This document shows, piece after piece, positions 37,384-46,800 of a DNA stretch of 64,000 nucleotides. The first letter of the stretch is position 1; the number at the start of each line of letters is the position of its first letter. The notes under the pieces were generated by a model, which was not told where the DNA came from, did no database searches, and worked only from the letters and a program-made list of their open reading frames with translations. A program made the position numbers and the translations under genes. Origin of the DNA: Hahellaceae bacterium (GTDB taxonomy: Bacteria > Pseudomonadota > Gammaproteobacteria > Pseudomonadales > Oleiphilaceae); contig JACKOB010000002.1 of the NCBI GenBank assembly GCA_024234575.1, positions 620,001 through 684,000 of the forward strand, read 5' to 3'.

Positions 37384-38652
37384 ATGTTTAACATACACAA
37401 GAATTCCCGATCCGCACGGTCAAATACCGGACCAGAGCATAAGCTCATTGAGGTTAAAATTCCGGCGGACAATCTCGAGATTGGCATGTATGTGACCCGT
37501 CTCGATCGCCCGTGGACGGAGATTCCGGTTCTATTTCAGGGCATGACCATCAGTAGCATCGATGATATCGAACTGCTGCGCGCACATTGTCAGCACGTTT
37601 ATATCGAAATTGATAAAGAATTCTGGCTGGAAAACAAGACAGAATGCGGTGCTTCCGAAACGCTGCATCAAAAGCATCCAGGACTGCGTGAGCAAAAACC
37701 CTTCAAGACGGAATTACCTAAGGCAAAGTTCCTATTTGAAGAAGCCCGCGACCATGTTGAAGAAATTATAGACAGAATCAAAAAAGAGCAACAAATTGAT
37801 ATCGACCAGGCTCGGGCACTGATTAAAAGTTGCGTCAACAGTATCTTAGCCAATGCCAATGCCCTGCTGTGGATGACCAAGATTAAAGAAAAAGACCACT
37901 ACACTGCCGAGCACTGCATGCGGGTGGCGATACTTGCCATTGCCTTTGGTCGCTTTATTGGCCTTGAGCCTGCGGAGCTCGAGCTGCTTGGCCTCTGTGG
38001 CATGCTGCATGATGTCGGCAAGTTAAAAGTGCCCGACGACATTTTGAACAAACCCGGAAGGCTAAGCCGAATCGAGTTTGCCATTATGAAACAACACACT
38101 ACGCTGGGACGGGAAATTCTTGCAGAATATGAGAACCTTGAGCCCATGGTTCGTGATACTGCCCATTTTCATCACGAGCGAATTGATGGCAAAGGTTACC
38201 CCGAAGGTATCGACGGCGGTTACCTGCACAAATACATTCGCATGGTCACCATCGTGGATGCTTACGATGCGATTACCAGCGCCCGCGTATACAAATCAGG
38301 CTCGCCAGCGCTCGATGCACTGCAAATTCTCTTCGCTGAGCGAGGCAAGCACTTCGACAAAGATCTTGTTGAAGGCTTTATCCAGATGATAGGCATTTAT
38401 CCTCCAGGCTCTCTGGTAGAGATGACCAATGGTGAAGTAGGCATCGTGATCTCTGGTAATCCGGAATACCGGCTGCGCCCCAAAGTGGAGCTCATCATGA
38501 CCGCCGAAAAATTGCGTCGCAAACCATATATCGTTAATCTCGCCGAAGGCATTAATGATCGTGATGGGTTGCCTTACGCTATCAAAAACGGCCTCGCCAA
38601 TGGCACTTACGGCGTCGATGTAAAAGATTACGTGCAGCAACGCACAGTCTAA
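37384..38652 (+). CDS. HD-GYP c-di-GMP phosphodiesterase with DUF3391
   Basis: Cytoplasmic phosphodiesterase of about 422 residues. The N-terminal DUF3391 (IPADNLEIGMYVTRLDRPW) precedes an HD-GYP domain: His209-Asp210 in MLHDVGKLK, HFHHERIDGKGYPEG with Gly271-Tyr272-Pro273 and further metal ligands. It cleaves c-di-GMP to pGpG or GMP. I use the ATG at 37384; a frame open from 37312 adds 24 residues of no clear family. A DUF3391 head is common in chemosensory-linked HD-GYP proteins. Upstream 36970-37383 is a 400-bp non-coding stretch with no clear signal apart from AT-rich sequence. Confidence 0.93.
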   Translation: MFNIHKNSRSARSNTGPEHKLIEVKIPADNLEIGMYVTRLDRPWTEIPVLFQGMTISSIDDIELLRAHCQHVYIEIDKEFWLENKTECGASETLHQKHPGLREQKPFKTELPKAKFLFEEARDHVEEIIDRIKKEQQIDIDQARALIKSCVNSILANANALLWMTKIKEKDHYTAEHCMRVAILAIAFGRFIGLEPAELELLGLCGMLHDVGKLKVPDDILNKPGRLSRIEFAIMKQHTTLGREILAEYENLEPMVRDTAHFHHERIDGKGYPEGIDGGYLHKYIRMVTIVDAYDAITSARVYKSGSPALDALQILFAERGKHFDKDLVEGFIQMIGIYPPGSLVEMTNGEVGIVISGNPEYRLRPKVELIMTAEKLRRKPYIVNLAEGINDRDGLPYAIKNGLANGTYGVDVKDYVQQRTV

Positions 38653-38718
38653 ATATCGACACTCGCAATCGCGGTCTCTGCCACCTAAAACCATCAACAC
38701 AAAAATACGGGAAACCCA

Positions 38719-39696
38719 GTGACAGAGCTTTCCATGTTTGAGATCGCGCGCTTCGCGGCAACAGTCACGATACCCTGTTTCATCATTGTGTTTCTCGGCT
38801 GGCTGTTAAAACGACGACAAGTGATTGACGACGCGTTTATCACCACCGGCTCGAAGATAATATTCAATATTGCACTACCAACACTGATATTTCTAAGCAT
38901 CACCCAAAACAACATCACCGAGATTATCGATGTTCCTCAGGTTACTTTTGGTCTGGCCGCTACGTTTGTCGGATTTCTCGCTATTTGGATCATTTCTGGC
39001 CGTGTCGGTGTCTCGGCTTATAACCGGGGTGTTTTTGTGCAAGCGTCTTTTCGCGGCAATATGGGCATTATCGGTCTGGCGCTGTGTCAGAACATGTACG
39101 GCACAGAAGGCTTGGCCATTGGCGCTATTCTACTGGCCTTTCTGACACTGCTATACAACGTGCTATCGATAGTTTCGCTAACCCTGGCAGCTCACCAGGA
39201 CAGGTCTGAAGGTACCCATGCACTTAACCTGTCGCGGGTTTTTACAGATATTGTTAAAAACCCACTGATTATTTCAATCGTGCTGGCACTAATGGTCAGT
39301 TACCTGCATCTCAATATACCGCCAGTGTTAAAACAAAGCGCGGCCTATTTCGCCAATATGACACTGCCTTTGGCATTGCTGTGCGTCGGTGGCTCTATCA
39401 GCTTGCAAGCACTGCGCTCGTCGAGCGCGCTTTCAGCCTGGGCACTGGCATTGAAGCTTATGATATTACCCTTCTCTTTTACCCTGGCAGGTTTTGTATT
39501 GGGGCTACAAGGTGTGCTGCTCGGCACCCTGTTTCTGATGTTTGCCAGCCCCACGGCAACCGTCAGTTTCGTGATGGTGAAGGCCATTGGCGGTAACGCA
39601 GAGCTTGCCGCCAACATCGTTGCACTGAGCACCATTTGCTCTGTCTTAACGATCAGCCTTGGTATCTTCGCCGGATTACTTTTTGGGGTCTTTTAA
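38719..39696 (+). CDS. AEC-family transporter, intact paralogue
   Basis: Ten-segment membrane carrier (325 residues), same family as the broken copy at 23575-26014. The N-terminal NIALPTLIFLSIT segment and the second-half TLPLALLCVGGSISLQ and ASPTATVSFVMVKAIGGNAELAANIV are AEC signatures; the family exports organic acids or auxin-like anions. Start is GTG at 38719 (GGGA upstream, 7 bases); an ATG five codons later is possible. It follows the HD-GYP gene by 66 bases. Confidence 0.9.
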   Translation: MTELSMFEIARFAATVTIPCFIIVFLGWLLKRRQVIDDAFITTGSKIIFNIALPTLIFLSITQNNITEIIDVPQVTFGLAATFVGFLAIWIISGRVGVSAYNRGVFVQASFRGNMGIIGLALCQNMYGTEGLAIGAILLAFLTLLYNVLSIVSLTLAAHQDRSEGTHALNLSRVFTDIVKNPLIISIVLALMVSYLHLNIPPVLKQSAAYFANMTLPLALLCVGGSISLQALRSSSALSAWALALKLMILPFSFTLAGFVLGLQGVLLGTLFLMFASPTATVSFVMVKAIGGNAELAANIVALSTICSVLTISLGIFAGLLFGVF

Positions 39697-39779
39697 TTAG
39701 GCCCGTTAGGGATACACTGTCTATTCATTAACAGCACCACTACCTCCATTACAAACACCAATCCCTCAAGGAGTTCGTT

Positions 39780-40199
39780 ATGCCTTCCATCAATACAACA
39801 CATTGCTTTCGCTTATTGCAGAAAATGCTTGGGCTATGTATTTTTTATATCATCACAGCACCCGCTGTTTGGGCCCAAGGCTGGCAAGACATCTCGCAGG
39901 TGGAGTTACTGAGCGTAAAGGAGGCCGGAACCGCGCTTGAGATTATCGATGTGCGCACACCTGAAGAGTTCGCATCCGGCCATGTTCCCGGCGCAATAAA
40001 CATTCCCCTTGATGACTTAAGCGCACATCTACCAAAACTTGCCTCACTAAAAGACCAACCCGTCGTTGTTTATTGCCGCAGTGGCCGACGCGCGGGTGTC
40101 GCACTGGAAAGGCTGGCGCAAGAGGGGTTTAGCCAGTTAAGACACCTGGACGGAGACATGCTTGGCTGGCAGGAAAATGATCTGCCCATGGAGAAATAA
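39780..40199 (+). CDS. Periplasmic rhodanese-domain protein
   Basis: Single rhodanese domain with a signal peptide (about 1-32, ending VWA-QG), 139 residues. The active loop is YCRSGRRAG with Cys99; VRTPEEFASGHVPGAINIPL is the first CH2 motif. It would be exported and could carry a persulfide on Cys99. AAGGAG lies about 6 bases before the ATG. No sulfur-oxidation genes are near. Confidence 0.92.
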   Translation: MPSINTTHCFRLLQKMLGLCIFYIITAPAVWAQGWQDISQVELLSVKEAGTALEIIDVRTPEEFASGHVPGAINIPLDDLSAHLPKLASLKDQPVVVYCRSGRRAGVALERLAQEGFSQLRHLDGDMLGWQENDLPMEK

Positions 40200-40361
40200 G
40201 CCGAACCAATCAGGCAATAACGCAGCATTACAACACTGCCGGTAGACAACTATTGGCAGTGTGTGAGTCTATAAATTAACCCTGCAAATTGACCTGCACC
40301 CACGCCTTTCTTCGCTATACTTATCAGTTCACATTCTCATTTGGAAAATCCGTACCTCTCC

Positions 40362-43300
40362 ATGCACTACAACAGTCTGATAGAAATAGTCGATAGCATC
40401 AAAACCTGGTTACGCGGTTTCTGGGCGATATCCAGCGGCATACTATTGTTGTTGATTGTCTGTTTTCTAGCATGGGCACATGCCAGCATTTCGACAAAAG
40501 CAGCGCTGGAGCTTAAAAATATCAACCGTATGATGCAAAACGCCACCGAGCTTATTGATGCACCCTACGATTTAGGTACGCTTGGCTATTCTCGTTTTAC
40601 TATCACCCGTTCAGGGATTATTAGCAAAGGCTCACCCAGCTGGCTCGAAGGTGTTAACCTCAGCTCAACACCATTATTTACAACCCTTGCCAGTCTGCCA
40701 AAAGATGTATCTGCCGGGAGTAAAACCAAGCTTCCCTACTTTCTGTTTTTTTACCCTGACCTGGTTGAGAAGACGCTCGCGCCACACCTGGTATTTATCG
40801 AGGATGATCACTTCAAAGTGGTCAGCATGCAACATTTTGGTCGCCTCTACAGCGGCGTGGATGCCCCCGACATACTGATGACTGATGCCACAGGTACCAT
40901 CATTTACACGCCCAAATTAAATCGCCCCGACTCGTATGGCTCAGCAGCAAAAATCGGTAGCGCTTACCATGCCAGCTCTGGCATCGTCGTCGATAGTGGC
41001 CGTTTGCTATACGCTAATGTGGAAACGCTGCCTAGCATGAACCCCATACGCATCACAGTGTACGAAGATGTCTCCACCATCTCTTTTACATTGGCCCTGC
41101 TGGTTATTTTGTTTTTGTTGTCGCTGTTTTTTGTCAATACCCGCATCCAGACCGTGTTTAGCAGCCTCTTTCGGCTGCGGGACGAGTTTGACCAAATCAC
41201 TGAAGTTACGATGATCGCAGGCGATGACCGCCATCAGGTGCTGGGTAATAATTTGCAGTCCCAGGCAAATCTCAAGGGGCTAACCCGCAGCCTGGCTAAA
41301 CTAAAAGACCTCAAGCTGCAGTTTCAGGAAAACATTCGTACCGTGTCACTTATCGAATGGCTGATATCAAGCTGTCTTAAACTGGTGGCCGGCATTAACG
41401 AGCGGGAAGAAAGATTTAATCTGCTCACCAGTCTTTCTCCCGTTGGCGTCTTTCATGCGGATACAGGCGGCACCATTCAATACGTAAATAAACGTCTGTG
41501 CGATATTCTGGGCGTGACAGAAGACCGCTTACTTGGCAATCGCCTGGAAAACTTTTTGCACCCGGAAGACCGACAGAAATATATGAAGGCTCGGGATGAC
41601 GTTGAACATGTCATTAAACAACAGCTACGCTGTGTTCGCGCCGATGGTAAAGAGCTATTTGTTGTGTGCGAAGAAGTCTTTCAAGTCAATGGAGTCAAGC
41701 AATTTACCGGCACCATTGGCGCGGTGACCGACATTACCGAAATGAAACGCACTGAAGAGGCATTGCAAGAAAGTGAGGCTCGCTGGCAGTTTGCACTCGA
41801 CGGCAGTGGCAATGGTGTATGGGATTGGAATATCGAAACCGACGAAGCATTTTTCTCTCCCCAATGGGCCAGTATTTTAGGCTACCAGCCTGATGAGATC
41901 TCGCACCAGGTTGATGAATGGACCAGCCGCGTTCACCCTGATGATGCCGAAGACGCGAACCGGGCGGTAAACATCCATCTGGCCAATGAGTCCCCATTCT
42001 ACCAGAGCGAGCACCGCCTGCTCTGTAAGGATGGGCATTACAAATGGGTCCTCGACCGAGGCAAGGTGATTGAGTGGACAAGTGACGGCAAGCCGAAACG
42101 CATGATTGGCACCCACAGCGACATTACCGAACGAAAATCCAATGAGGCCAAGATACATCACCTTGCCTATCATGACAGCCTCACCGGTCTGCCTAATCGT
42201 GCTTATCTGCAAGAAGAACTGTTTTTCTTACTGTCACAACTTAAGCGATCCAACCAGAACACAGCGCTCCTGTTTCTGGATATTGATCACTTTAAAATGG
42301 TAAATGACTCCATGGGTCACCTGGTGGGTGACCAAATGTTGCAGCAGGTTGCCACACGCCTGAAAAACAGCGTGCGGGACGAAGACTTTCTGGTGCGCTT
42401 GGGAGGGGATGAGTTCGTTATCCTGCTTGGTAACCCTGCGGAAAGTATCGAATCCGTCTACAAACGTGCACGCAAGGTTGCAGAAAATGTGCTTGAGGCC
42501 TTTAAAGAGCCCTTTGAGTTTTTTGGTCAAACACTCGTCAGCGGCTCTAGTATCGGTATTGTTGTTTTCCCTGAAGACGGTAAGTCGGTGAAGGAAGTGC
42601 TTCAACACGCCGATACCGCCATGTACCAGGCGAAGAAAGATGGCCGCAATACGCTGCACTTTTATCGCCAGGAGTTAGCGACCGCCATTAAACGCCGTCT
42701 ATATATTGAGAACGGCTTGCGTACCGCCATTGCAGAAAATGAGCTAACCCTTTTCTATCAGCCGAAGGTAAGCCTGACATCGGATAAAATTGTTGGCGTA
42801 GAGGCTTTGGTACGCTGGAATCATAAAGGCGAGAGCATCTCCCCGGCGGAGTTTATCCCGATCGCGGAGGAGTGTGGCCTGATATTAAGCCTCGGCCCCT
42901 GGGTCATGGAGACAGCCTGTCGACAAATGGCGCACTGGAAAACCGTGTCGATGTTCGAGTCACTAAAATACATGGCGATTAACGTCAGCCCACACCAGTT
43001 TACCCAACCCGGGTTCGTCGATCAGGTCAACCAGATCGTCGATGCCGCAAACATCAACCCTGGCTGGATAGAGCTTGAGCTCACCGAAGGGGTGTTTATG
43101 AACAATGTTGAAAAATCCAAAACTAAAATGATCGAGCTGAAAAAACGGGGGTTCCGCTTCGCCGTTGATGATTTTGGTACGGGCTATTCTTCGCTCGCCT
43201 ACCTGAAGCAATTGCCGGTAGATATTTTAAAAGTCGACCAGGCTTTTGTTCGTGATCTTGCCGTCGATCCAAACGACGCGTCAATCGTACGTACGGTGCT

Positions 43301-43484
43301 TGCGATGGCACACGGACTTGGCATGGAGGCGGTAGCCGAGGGTGTGGAGTCGGCACAGCATATTGATTTTCTTAAGAAAGAGGGATGTAAGTACTTTCAG
43401 GGATATTACTTCAGCAAGCCACTGTCAGTGGCTGACTTTGAAAAACTTATGGTCGAGCATGAGCCCACGTCACCAGAAGCCTAA
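40362..43484 (+). CDS. Membrane PAS-PAS-GGDEF-EAL c-di-GMP protein
   Basis: 1040-residue c-di-GMP enzyme. TM1 about 16-38, a periplasmic sensor to about 230, TM2 about 235-258, two PAS/PAC units (about 350-470 and 480-600), then GGDEF at 681-685 and EAL with Glu814 (VGVEALVRWN), DDFGTGYSSLAYL and EGVE. Both catalytic sites are intact, so net activity cannot be guessed. I use ATG 40362; a TTG seven codons up is also open. The stop overlaps the convergent gene's stop by 4 bases. Confidence 0.92.
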   Translation: MHYNSLIEIVDSIKTWLRGFWAISSGILLLLIVCFLAWAHASISTKAALELKNINRMMQNATELIDAPYDLGTLGYSRFTITRSGIISKGSPSWLEGVNLSSTPLFTTLASLPKDVSAGSKTKLPYFLFFYPDLVEKTLAPHLVFIEDDHFKVVSMQHFGRLYSGVDAPDILMTDATGTIIYTPKLNRPDSYGSAAKIGSAYHASSGIVVDSGRLLYANVETLPSMNPIRITVYEDVSTISFTLALLVILFLLSLFFVNTRIQTVFSSLFRLRDEFDQITEVTMIAGDDRHQVLGNNLQSQANLKGLTRSLAKLKDLKLQFQENIRTVSLIEWLISSCLKLVAGINEREERFNLLTSLSPVGVFHADTGGTIQYVNKRLCDILGVTEDRLLGNRLENFLHPEDRQKYMKARDDVEHVIKQQLRCVRADGKELFVVCEEVFQVNGVKQFTGTIGAVTDITEMKRTEEALQESEARWQFALDGSGNGVWDWNIETDEAFFSPQWASILGYQPDEISHQVDEWTSRVHPDDAEDANRAVNIHLANESPFYQSEHRLLCKDGHYKWVLDRGKVIEWTSDGKPKRMIGTHSDITERKSNEAKIHHLAYHDSLTGLPNRAYLQEELFFLLSQLKRSNQNTALLFLDIDHFKMVNDSMGHLVGDQMLQQVATRLKNSVRDEDFLVRLGGDEFVILLGNPAESIESVYKRARKVAENVLEAFKEPFEFFGQTLVSGSSIGIVVFPEDGKSVKEVLQHADTAMYQAKKDGRNTLHFYRQELATAIKRRLYIENGLRTAIAENELTLFYQPKVSLTSDKIVGVEALVRWNHKGESISPAEFIPIAEECGLILSLGPWVMETACRQMAHWKTVSMFESLKYMAINVSPHQFTQPGFVDQVNQIVDAANINPGWIELELTEGVFMNNVEKSKTKMIELKKRGFRFAVDDFGTGYSSLAYLKQLPVDILKVDQAFVRDLAVDPNDASIVRTVLAMAHGLGMEAVAEGVESAQHIDFLKKEGCKYFQGYYFSKPLSVADFEKLMVEHEPTSPEA

Positions 43485-44347
43485 AACCATTTGCTGAGTG
43501 ATAAACTAACCGACAACAACTGGCTTTCGCTATCTGGCTCTCGTACACGCGCATTGGCAAATTTACCAGAAACAACGACCAGTTCACTGGCACCAAACTC
43601 CCAGGATTCATAGTCAATAGCGGCGCTAACGTGCAGGGTTTGCGACAAATGATATACGCCCGAAACAGATGCCAGCCAGCCAGGCTTTTCTTCCAGATCA
43701 AGAAATACCTCGGAGTAACCTTGCGGACGTAAGTCGACCATAATTTCAGGGTTAATCACATAGGTTAGGTGTGCCGCAGCTGACAATGTCCAGTTTGTTC
43801 GTGACAGAAACTCCCATTTCAGCCCGGTGCTCGCTTGTCCCCATTGGTACTCTTCGTATAGCCCCCGAACTATTCCTTTTGCCTGAATATCCCGGTCCCA
43901 CTCATTCCAGCCTAACTGACTCTGCCACCAGAGCCTTGTCGACAGGTGGAGCCATTTAGACAAATTTACCTCGGCAACCGTGGCATAGCGCGCCAGCCTC
44001 TCATCGGTTTGTGTTGATAAACCAACGCCAAAATTGGTTTGGCCCAGATAGTCAATCATGCCGCTGCTAAGATCTGCCCGCAAAGAAAGCTTAAGGTAAT
44101 CATTAACCACATAGCCAGCGGTTAACCCCAACCCAGGCAACCAGCCTTTCTCCTGATTAAGTTTACGGTCATCCGTTGAATATTCACGATAAAGAAAGTG
44201 CCGATAATAGCTATCGACAGAAAGAGAAACTTCGCTGGCAGAGACACCTGCACTTACCGGTAGCGCGGCAATGAAAACGAAGCCACAAAGCCCGCGACCA
44301 ATTGGACGCAGGCTTTGGTTAGGCTGTTCAAATCGCAGGCTCGTCAT
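43481..44347 (-). CDS. Outer-membrane beta-barrel-like protein
   Basis: Secreted 288-residue protein with alternating hydrophobic strands and a C-terminal aromatic end (LLSVSLSLSKWF), as expected of an outer-membrane barrel. Signal region is residues about 17-38 (GLCGFVFIAALPVSAGVSA). Strand-like units include LSLRADLSSGMIDYLG and WTLSAAAHLTYVI. No named family is recognised. The start is uncertain: ATG 44347 keeps the signal peptide; a TTG at 44386 is open too. It lies 48 bases from the lipoprotein gene upstream in the same direction, implying cotranscription. Confidence 0.72.
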   Translation of the reverse strand: MTSLRFEQPNQSLRPIGRGLCGFVFIAALPVSAGVSASEVSLSVDSYYRHFLYREYSTDDRKLNQEKGWLPGLGLTAGYVVNDYLKLSLRADLSSGMIDYLGQTNFGVGLSTQTDERLARYATVAEVNLSKWLHLSTRLWWQSQLGWNEWDRDIQAKGIVRGLYEEYQWGQASTGLKWEFLSRTNWTLSAAAHLTYVINPEIMVDLRPQGYSEVFLDLEEKPGWLASVSGVYHLSQTLHVSAAIDYESWEFGASELVVVSGKFANARVREPDSESQLLSVSLSLSKWF

Positions 44348-44394
44348 TGGAGCAGGAAAAACCGGGTTAATAACTTTTGCCTTCAACCTGGCAG

Positions 44395-45249
44395 CTATAA
44401 ATCTGCCCAGTTGTAAGAAGTCGCAACCCCATTGAGGGTTACCGTCAGGCTATCACAAGAATCAAAGCTGACTAGCCCAGAGGTATTATTGGCGCCGGTA
44501 AAGGAAGCACCGCCGCTACCGGGATTCAGATTAGAACAATTAAAAGTCACAGCGGTATTGGTTTGCACGTCGACATAACCATTTTTAGTATCGAAAACTC
44601 TAACGGATACATTAAACCCTGCCGCCAGGCTGCCACTTAGGCTGCCATTTTCAGTACGATAAGACTCCCCTCCCTCGCTCCAGTCTGCGCCAAAAGCACA
44701 GGATGGCGTCTGCGTATTAACACCATTACAGGTAATATCAGTACCGGTTAACACATAGACTTCACCTGATGCATCAGTGAGGCTGGTTTCAAAAAAATAA
44801 AAATTCATCGAGGTAAAGTCTGGCGACGATGTAAGCAGCACATCCCCTTGTGCATTAACGCCTTCTACAACACAGCTATTGAGTGAAAGCACCTGTTGGA
44901 GTATCGAGTTATCAGCACTTGCAATAAGCTCAGCTGACCCGGTTTCACAATAATTTAAAGTGATCCCCGTGGCAGTCGATTGCGCAAAAGGAATTTTCTT
45001 CTGATTCAGGTCATCCAGAACAACCTTTTTGATACCGCGTGCTGCCGCAACGGCTAGCTCGGAAGCATTGTCGACAGTAACCACCGCCTGAGTCGTAATA
45101 ACCGGTGATTTTACTCTGTCAGAGCCCGAGCCAAAACTACTGGCGTTTGGGTCCTTTGCTGCACCATCAGAGTCTGAACCACCACAACCCGCAAGAAATA
45201 AAGCTGAACCTGTCATCACTGCCAGCACGGAATGTTTTAATACGTTCAT
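44395..45249 (-). CDS. Lipoprotein, paralogue of 45498-46544
   Basis: 284-residue lipoprotein with lipobox LAGC (Cys22) after a short signal. The C-terminal domain, WSEGGESYRTENGSLSGSLAA then VTFNCSNLNPGSGGASFTG, is closely shared with the next gene upstream, as is AAARGIKK. Cysteine pairs are conserved between the two copies. Unknown function. It is probably in an operon with the barrel-like protein. Confidence 0.85.
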   Translation of the reverse strand: MNVLKHSVLAVMTGSALFLAGCGGSDSDGAAKDPNASSFGSGSDRVKSPVITTQAVVTVDNASELAVAAARGIKKVVLDDLNQKKIPFAQSTATGITLNYCETGSAELIASADNSILQQVLSLNSCVVEGVNAQGDVLLTSSPDFTSMNFYFFETSLTDASGEVYVLTGTDITCNGVNTQTPSCAFGADWSEGGESYRTENGSLSGSLAAGFNVSVRVFDTKNGYVDVQTNTAVTFNCSNLNPGSGGASFTGANNTSGLVSFDSCDSLTVTLNGVATSYNWADL

Positions 45250-45439
45250 AATCTTCTCTCCTGTTGGGCGCTTCTCACCACGGCCTAATTTTTACTTTTC
45301 AGATCTCGATCAATCCGGTTATCTACGAACAAACTCGGCGACCATTGCGATAACGTTAAGACTAGGAAGTAAAGGCGGATTAATCAATGGAAAGGTGGTA
45401 ATCGGTCGTAGGATTTACTTAATACTATGAAATTAAAGC

Positions 45440-45482
45440 GGGGCTGCCTTATCTCGGTTTGTTTCCAGAATAAGGCAGCCCC
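45440..45482 (-). terminator. Terminator stem-loop between the two lipoprotein genes
   Basis: GGGGCTGCCTTAT / ATAAGGCAGCCCC, 13 bp perfect with a 17-nt loop, just downstream of the 45498 gene on the minus strand. Other intergenic sequence in 45250-45497 shows no gene. Confidence 0.85.
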
Positions 45483-45497
45483 TTTTAGCTTATATAA

Positions 45498-46544
45498 CTA
45501 GATATCGCTCCAGCTGTATGTTGTGCCTACACCATCAACCGTCACCGTAAACCCGGTACAAGAATCAAAGTTAACGGTACCAGACGAGCTATCTGCACCC
45601 ATGAAGTTAGCGGCACCAGAACCTGGGTTACCATTGCTGCAATTAAAGGTCACTTTAACGGTGGTATCTACTTCAACATACCCATTGGTCGTATCGTAAA
45701 CCTTTACATTCACTTCATAACCAGAGCCAGAGTCACCTGCAACCGTCGCACTCTCTATACGATAGGACGAGCCACCTTCGCTCCAATCCGCATCGTAACT
45801 ACAAACTGAATTTTCTGTTGTCAGCCCAGTACAAGTGATGACTGTGTCCGACAATGAATATGACTCGCCAGTCCAATCTGTATAGGTAAAGGCAGAAAAT
45901 GTCGTGACTGAGCGGTCATAATCTGCTGATATTTGTGTCGAACCACTACCGCTCATCAAGTAGTATTCGCCATTAGCATAAGACACTTTGAAATTATTAT
46001 ACTGATACGATGTGGTCAGGTAGTCCGCAGACGAGCTGGTGGAAAACGAACCATCAAATGTTAAACCACTAAACGAGCATTGGTTGTAGCTTGTTGTTGT
46101 CGACAAACCATCCTGGCTGGTGGTTAAATCCGCGGTGCCTGACTCACAAAAGTAGGCCGATATATCAACAGCACTTACCACTTGCTGATTATTTTTGATC
46201 AGTGCGTTCACAACTTCAGCTAAAGCCCCATCAACCGAGCCCACTTCCGCGCCAAGTGCACCACCGGTCGTTTGGTCAATCACCGCTTTTTTAATTCCCC
46301 GAGCCGCCGCAACACCAAGATCTTTGGCGTTTGAAGAAGTCACCGTCGCCTGCACCGTTTTAATCTCCGTAGAGCCTGTATTGGTACCCGTTCCTGTGCC
46401 AGTTCCGGTGCCTGCTCCCGTATTGGTTCCTGCACCACCGGTGGCATTATCCGAGCTGCTGGAGTTCGACGACCCTCCACAGCCACCCAGTGTCAACAGT
46501 GAACTCAACGTTGATACCCACAAAATTTGATTAATAGATTTCAT
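45498..46544 (-). CDS. Lipoprotein with Gly/Thr linker, paralogue of 44395-45249
   Basis: 348-residue lipoprotein, lipobox LGGC. A repetitive Gly-Thr-Asn linker (GAGTGTGTGTGTNTGS) follows the lipobox; AAARGIKKAVID and WSEGGSSYRIESATVAGDSG are shared with the paralogue. A central insert of about 60 residues (Tyr/Ser-rich) distinguishes it. AGGAG sits 9 bases before ATG 46544. Probably surface or periplasmic; no ligand known. Confidence 0.87.
   Translation of the reverse strand: MKSINQILWVSTLSSLLTLGGCGGSSNSSSSDNATGGAGTNTGAGTGTGTGTGTNTGSTEIKTVQATVTSSNAKDLGVAAARGIKKAVIDQTTGGALGAEVGSVDGALAEVVNALIKNNQQVVSAVDISAYFCESGTADLTTSQDGLSTTTSYNQCSFSGLTFDGSFSTSSSADYLTTSYQYNNFKVSYANGEYYLMSGSGSTQISADYDRSVTTFSAFTYTDWTGESYSLSDTVITCTGLTTENSVCSYDADWSEGGSSYRIESATVAGDSGSGYEVNVKVYDTTNGYVEVDTTVKVTFNCSNGNPGSGAANFMGADSSSGTVNFDSCTGFTVTVDGVGTTYSWSDI
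46373..46440. repeat. Short tandem repeat coding the Gly-Thr linker
   Basis: Imperfect hexamer repeats (ggtacc/ggtgcc-like units) encode alternating Thr-Gly residues in the 45498 lipoprotein. All units are multiples of three, so slippage would change linker length without breaking the frame. Confidence 0.6.
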
Positions 46545-46800
46545 ATATATTTCTCCTGACTGATAGGCCTTCATTTTTATTTTTTACTGCTCAACACATT
46601 CATGGAAACTACATGTGTATACCTACTTACAGATTAGAAAGAGACCGGTTATATATCAACCTAAATCGTGGCAAAGGGTGGACTTGATTGCTATTAAGAG
46701 GGCAGCCCTTAGATGAAACTACACTATGAAAAAAACCACCGAGTTCAAACACCGTTGATGCCTGAATCAGTGGCTGGCAGACTTCGTAAAAAATAAGCCA

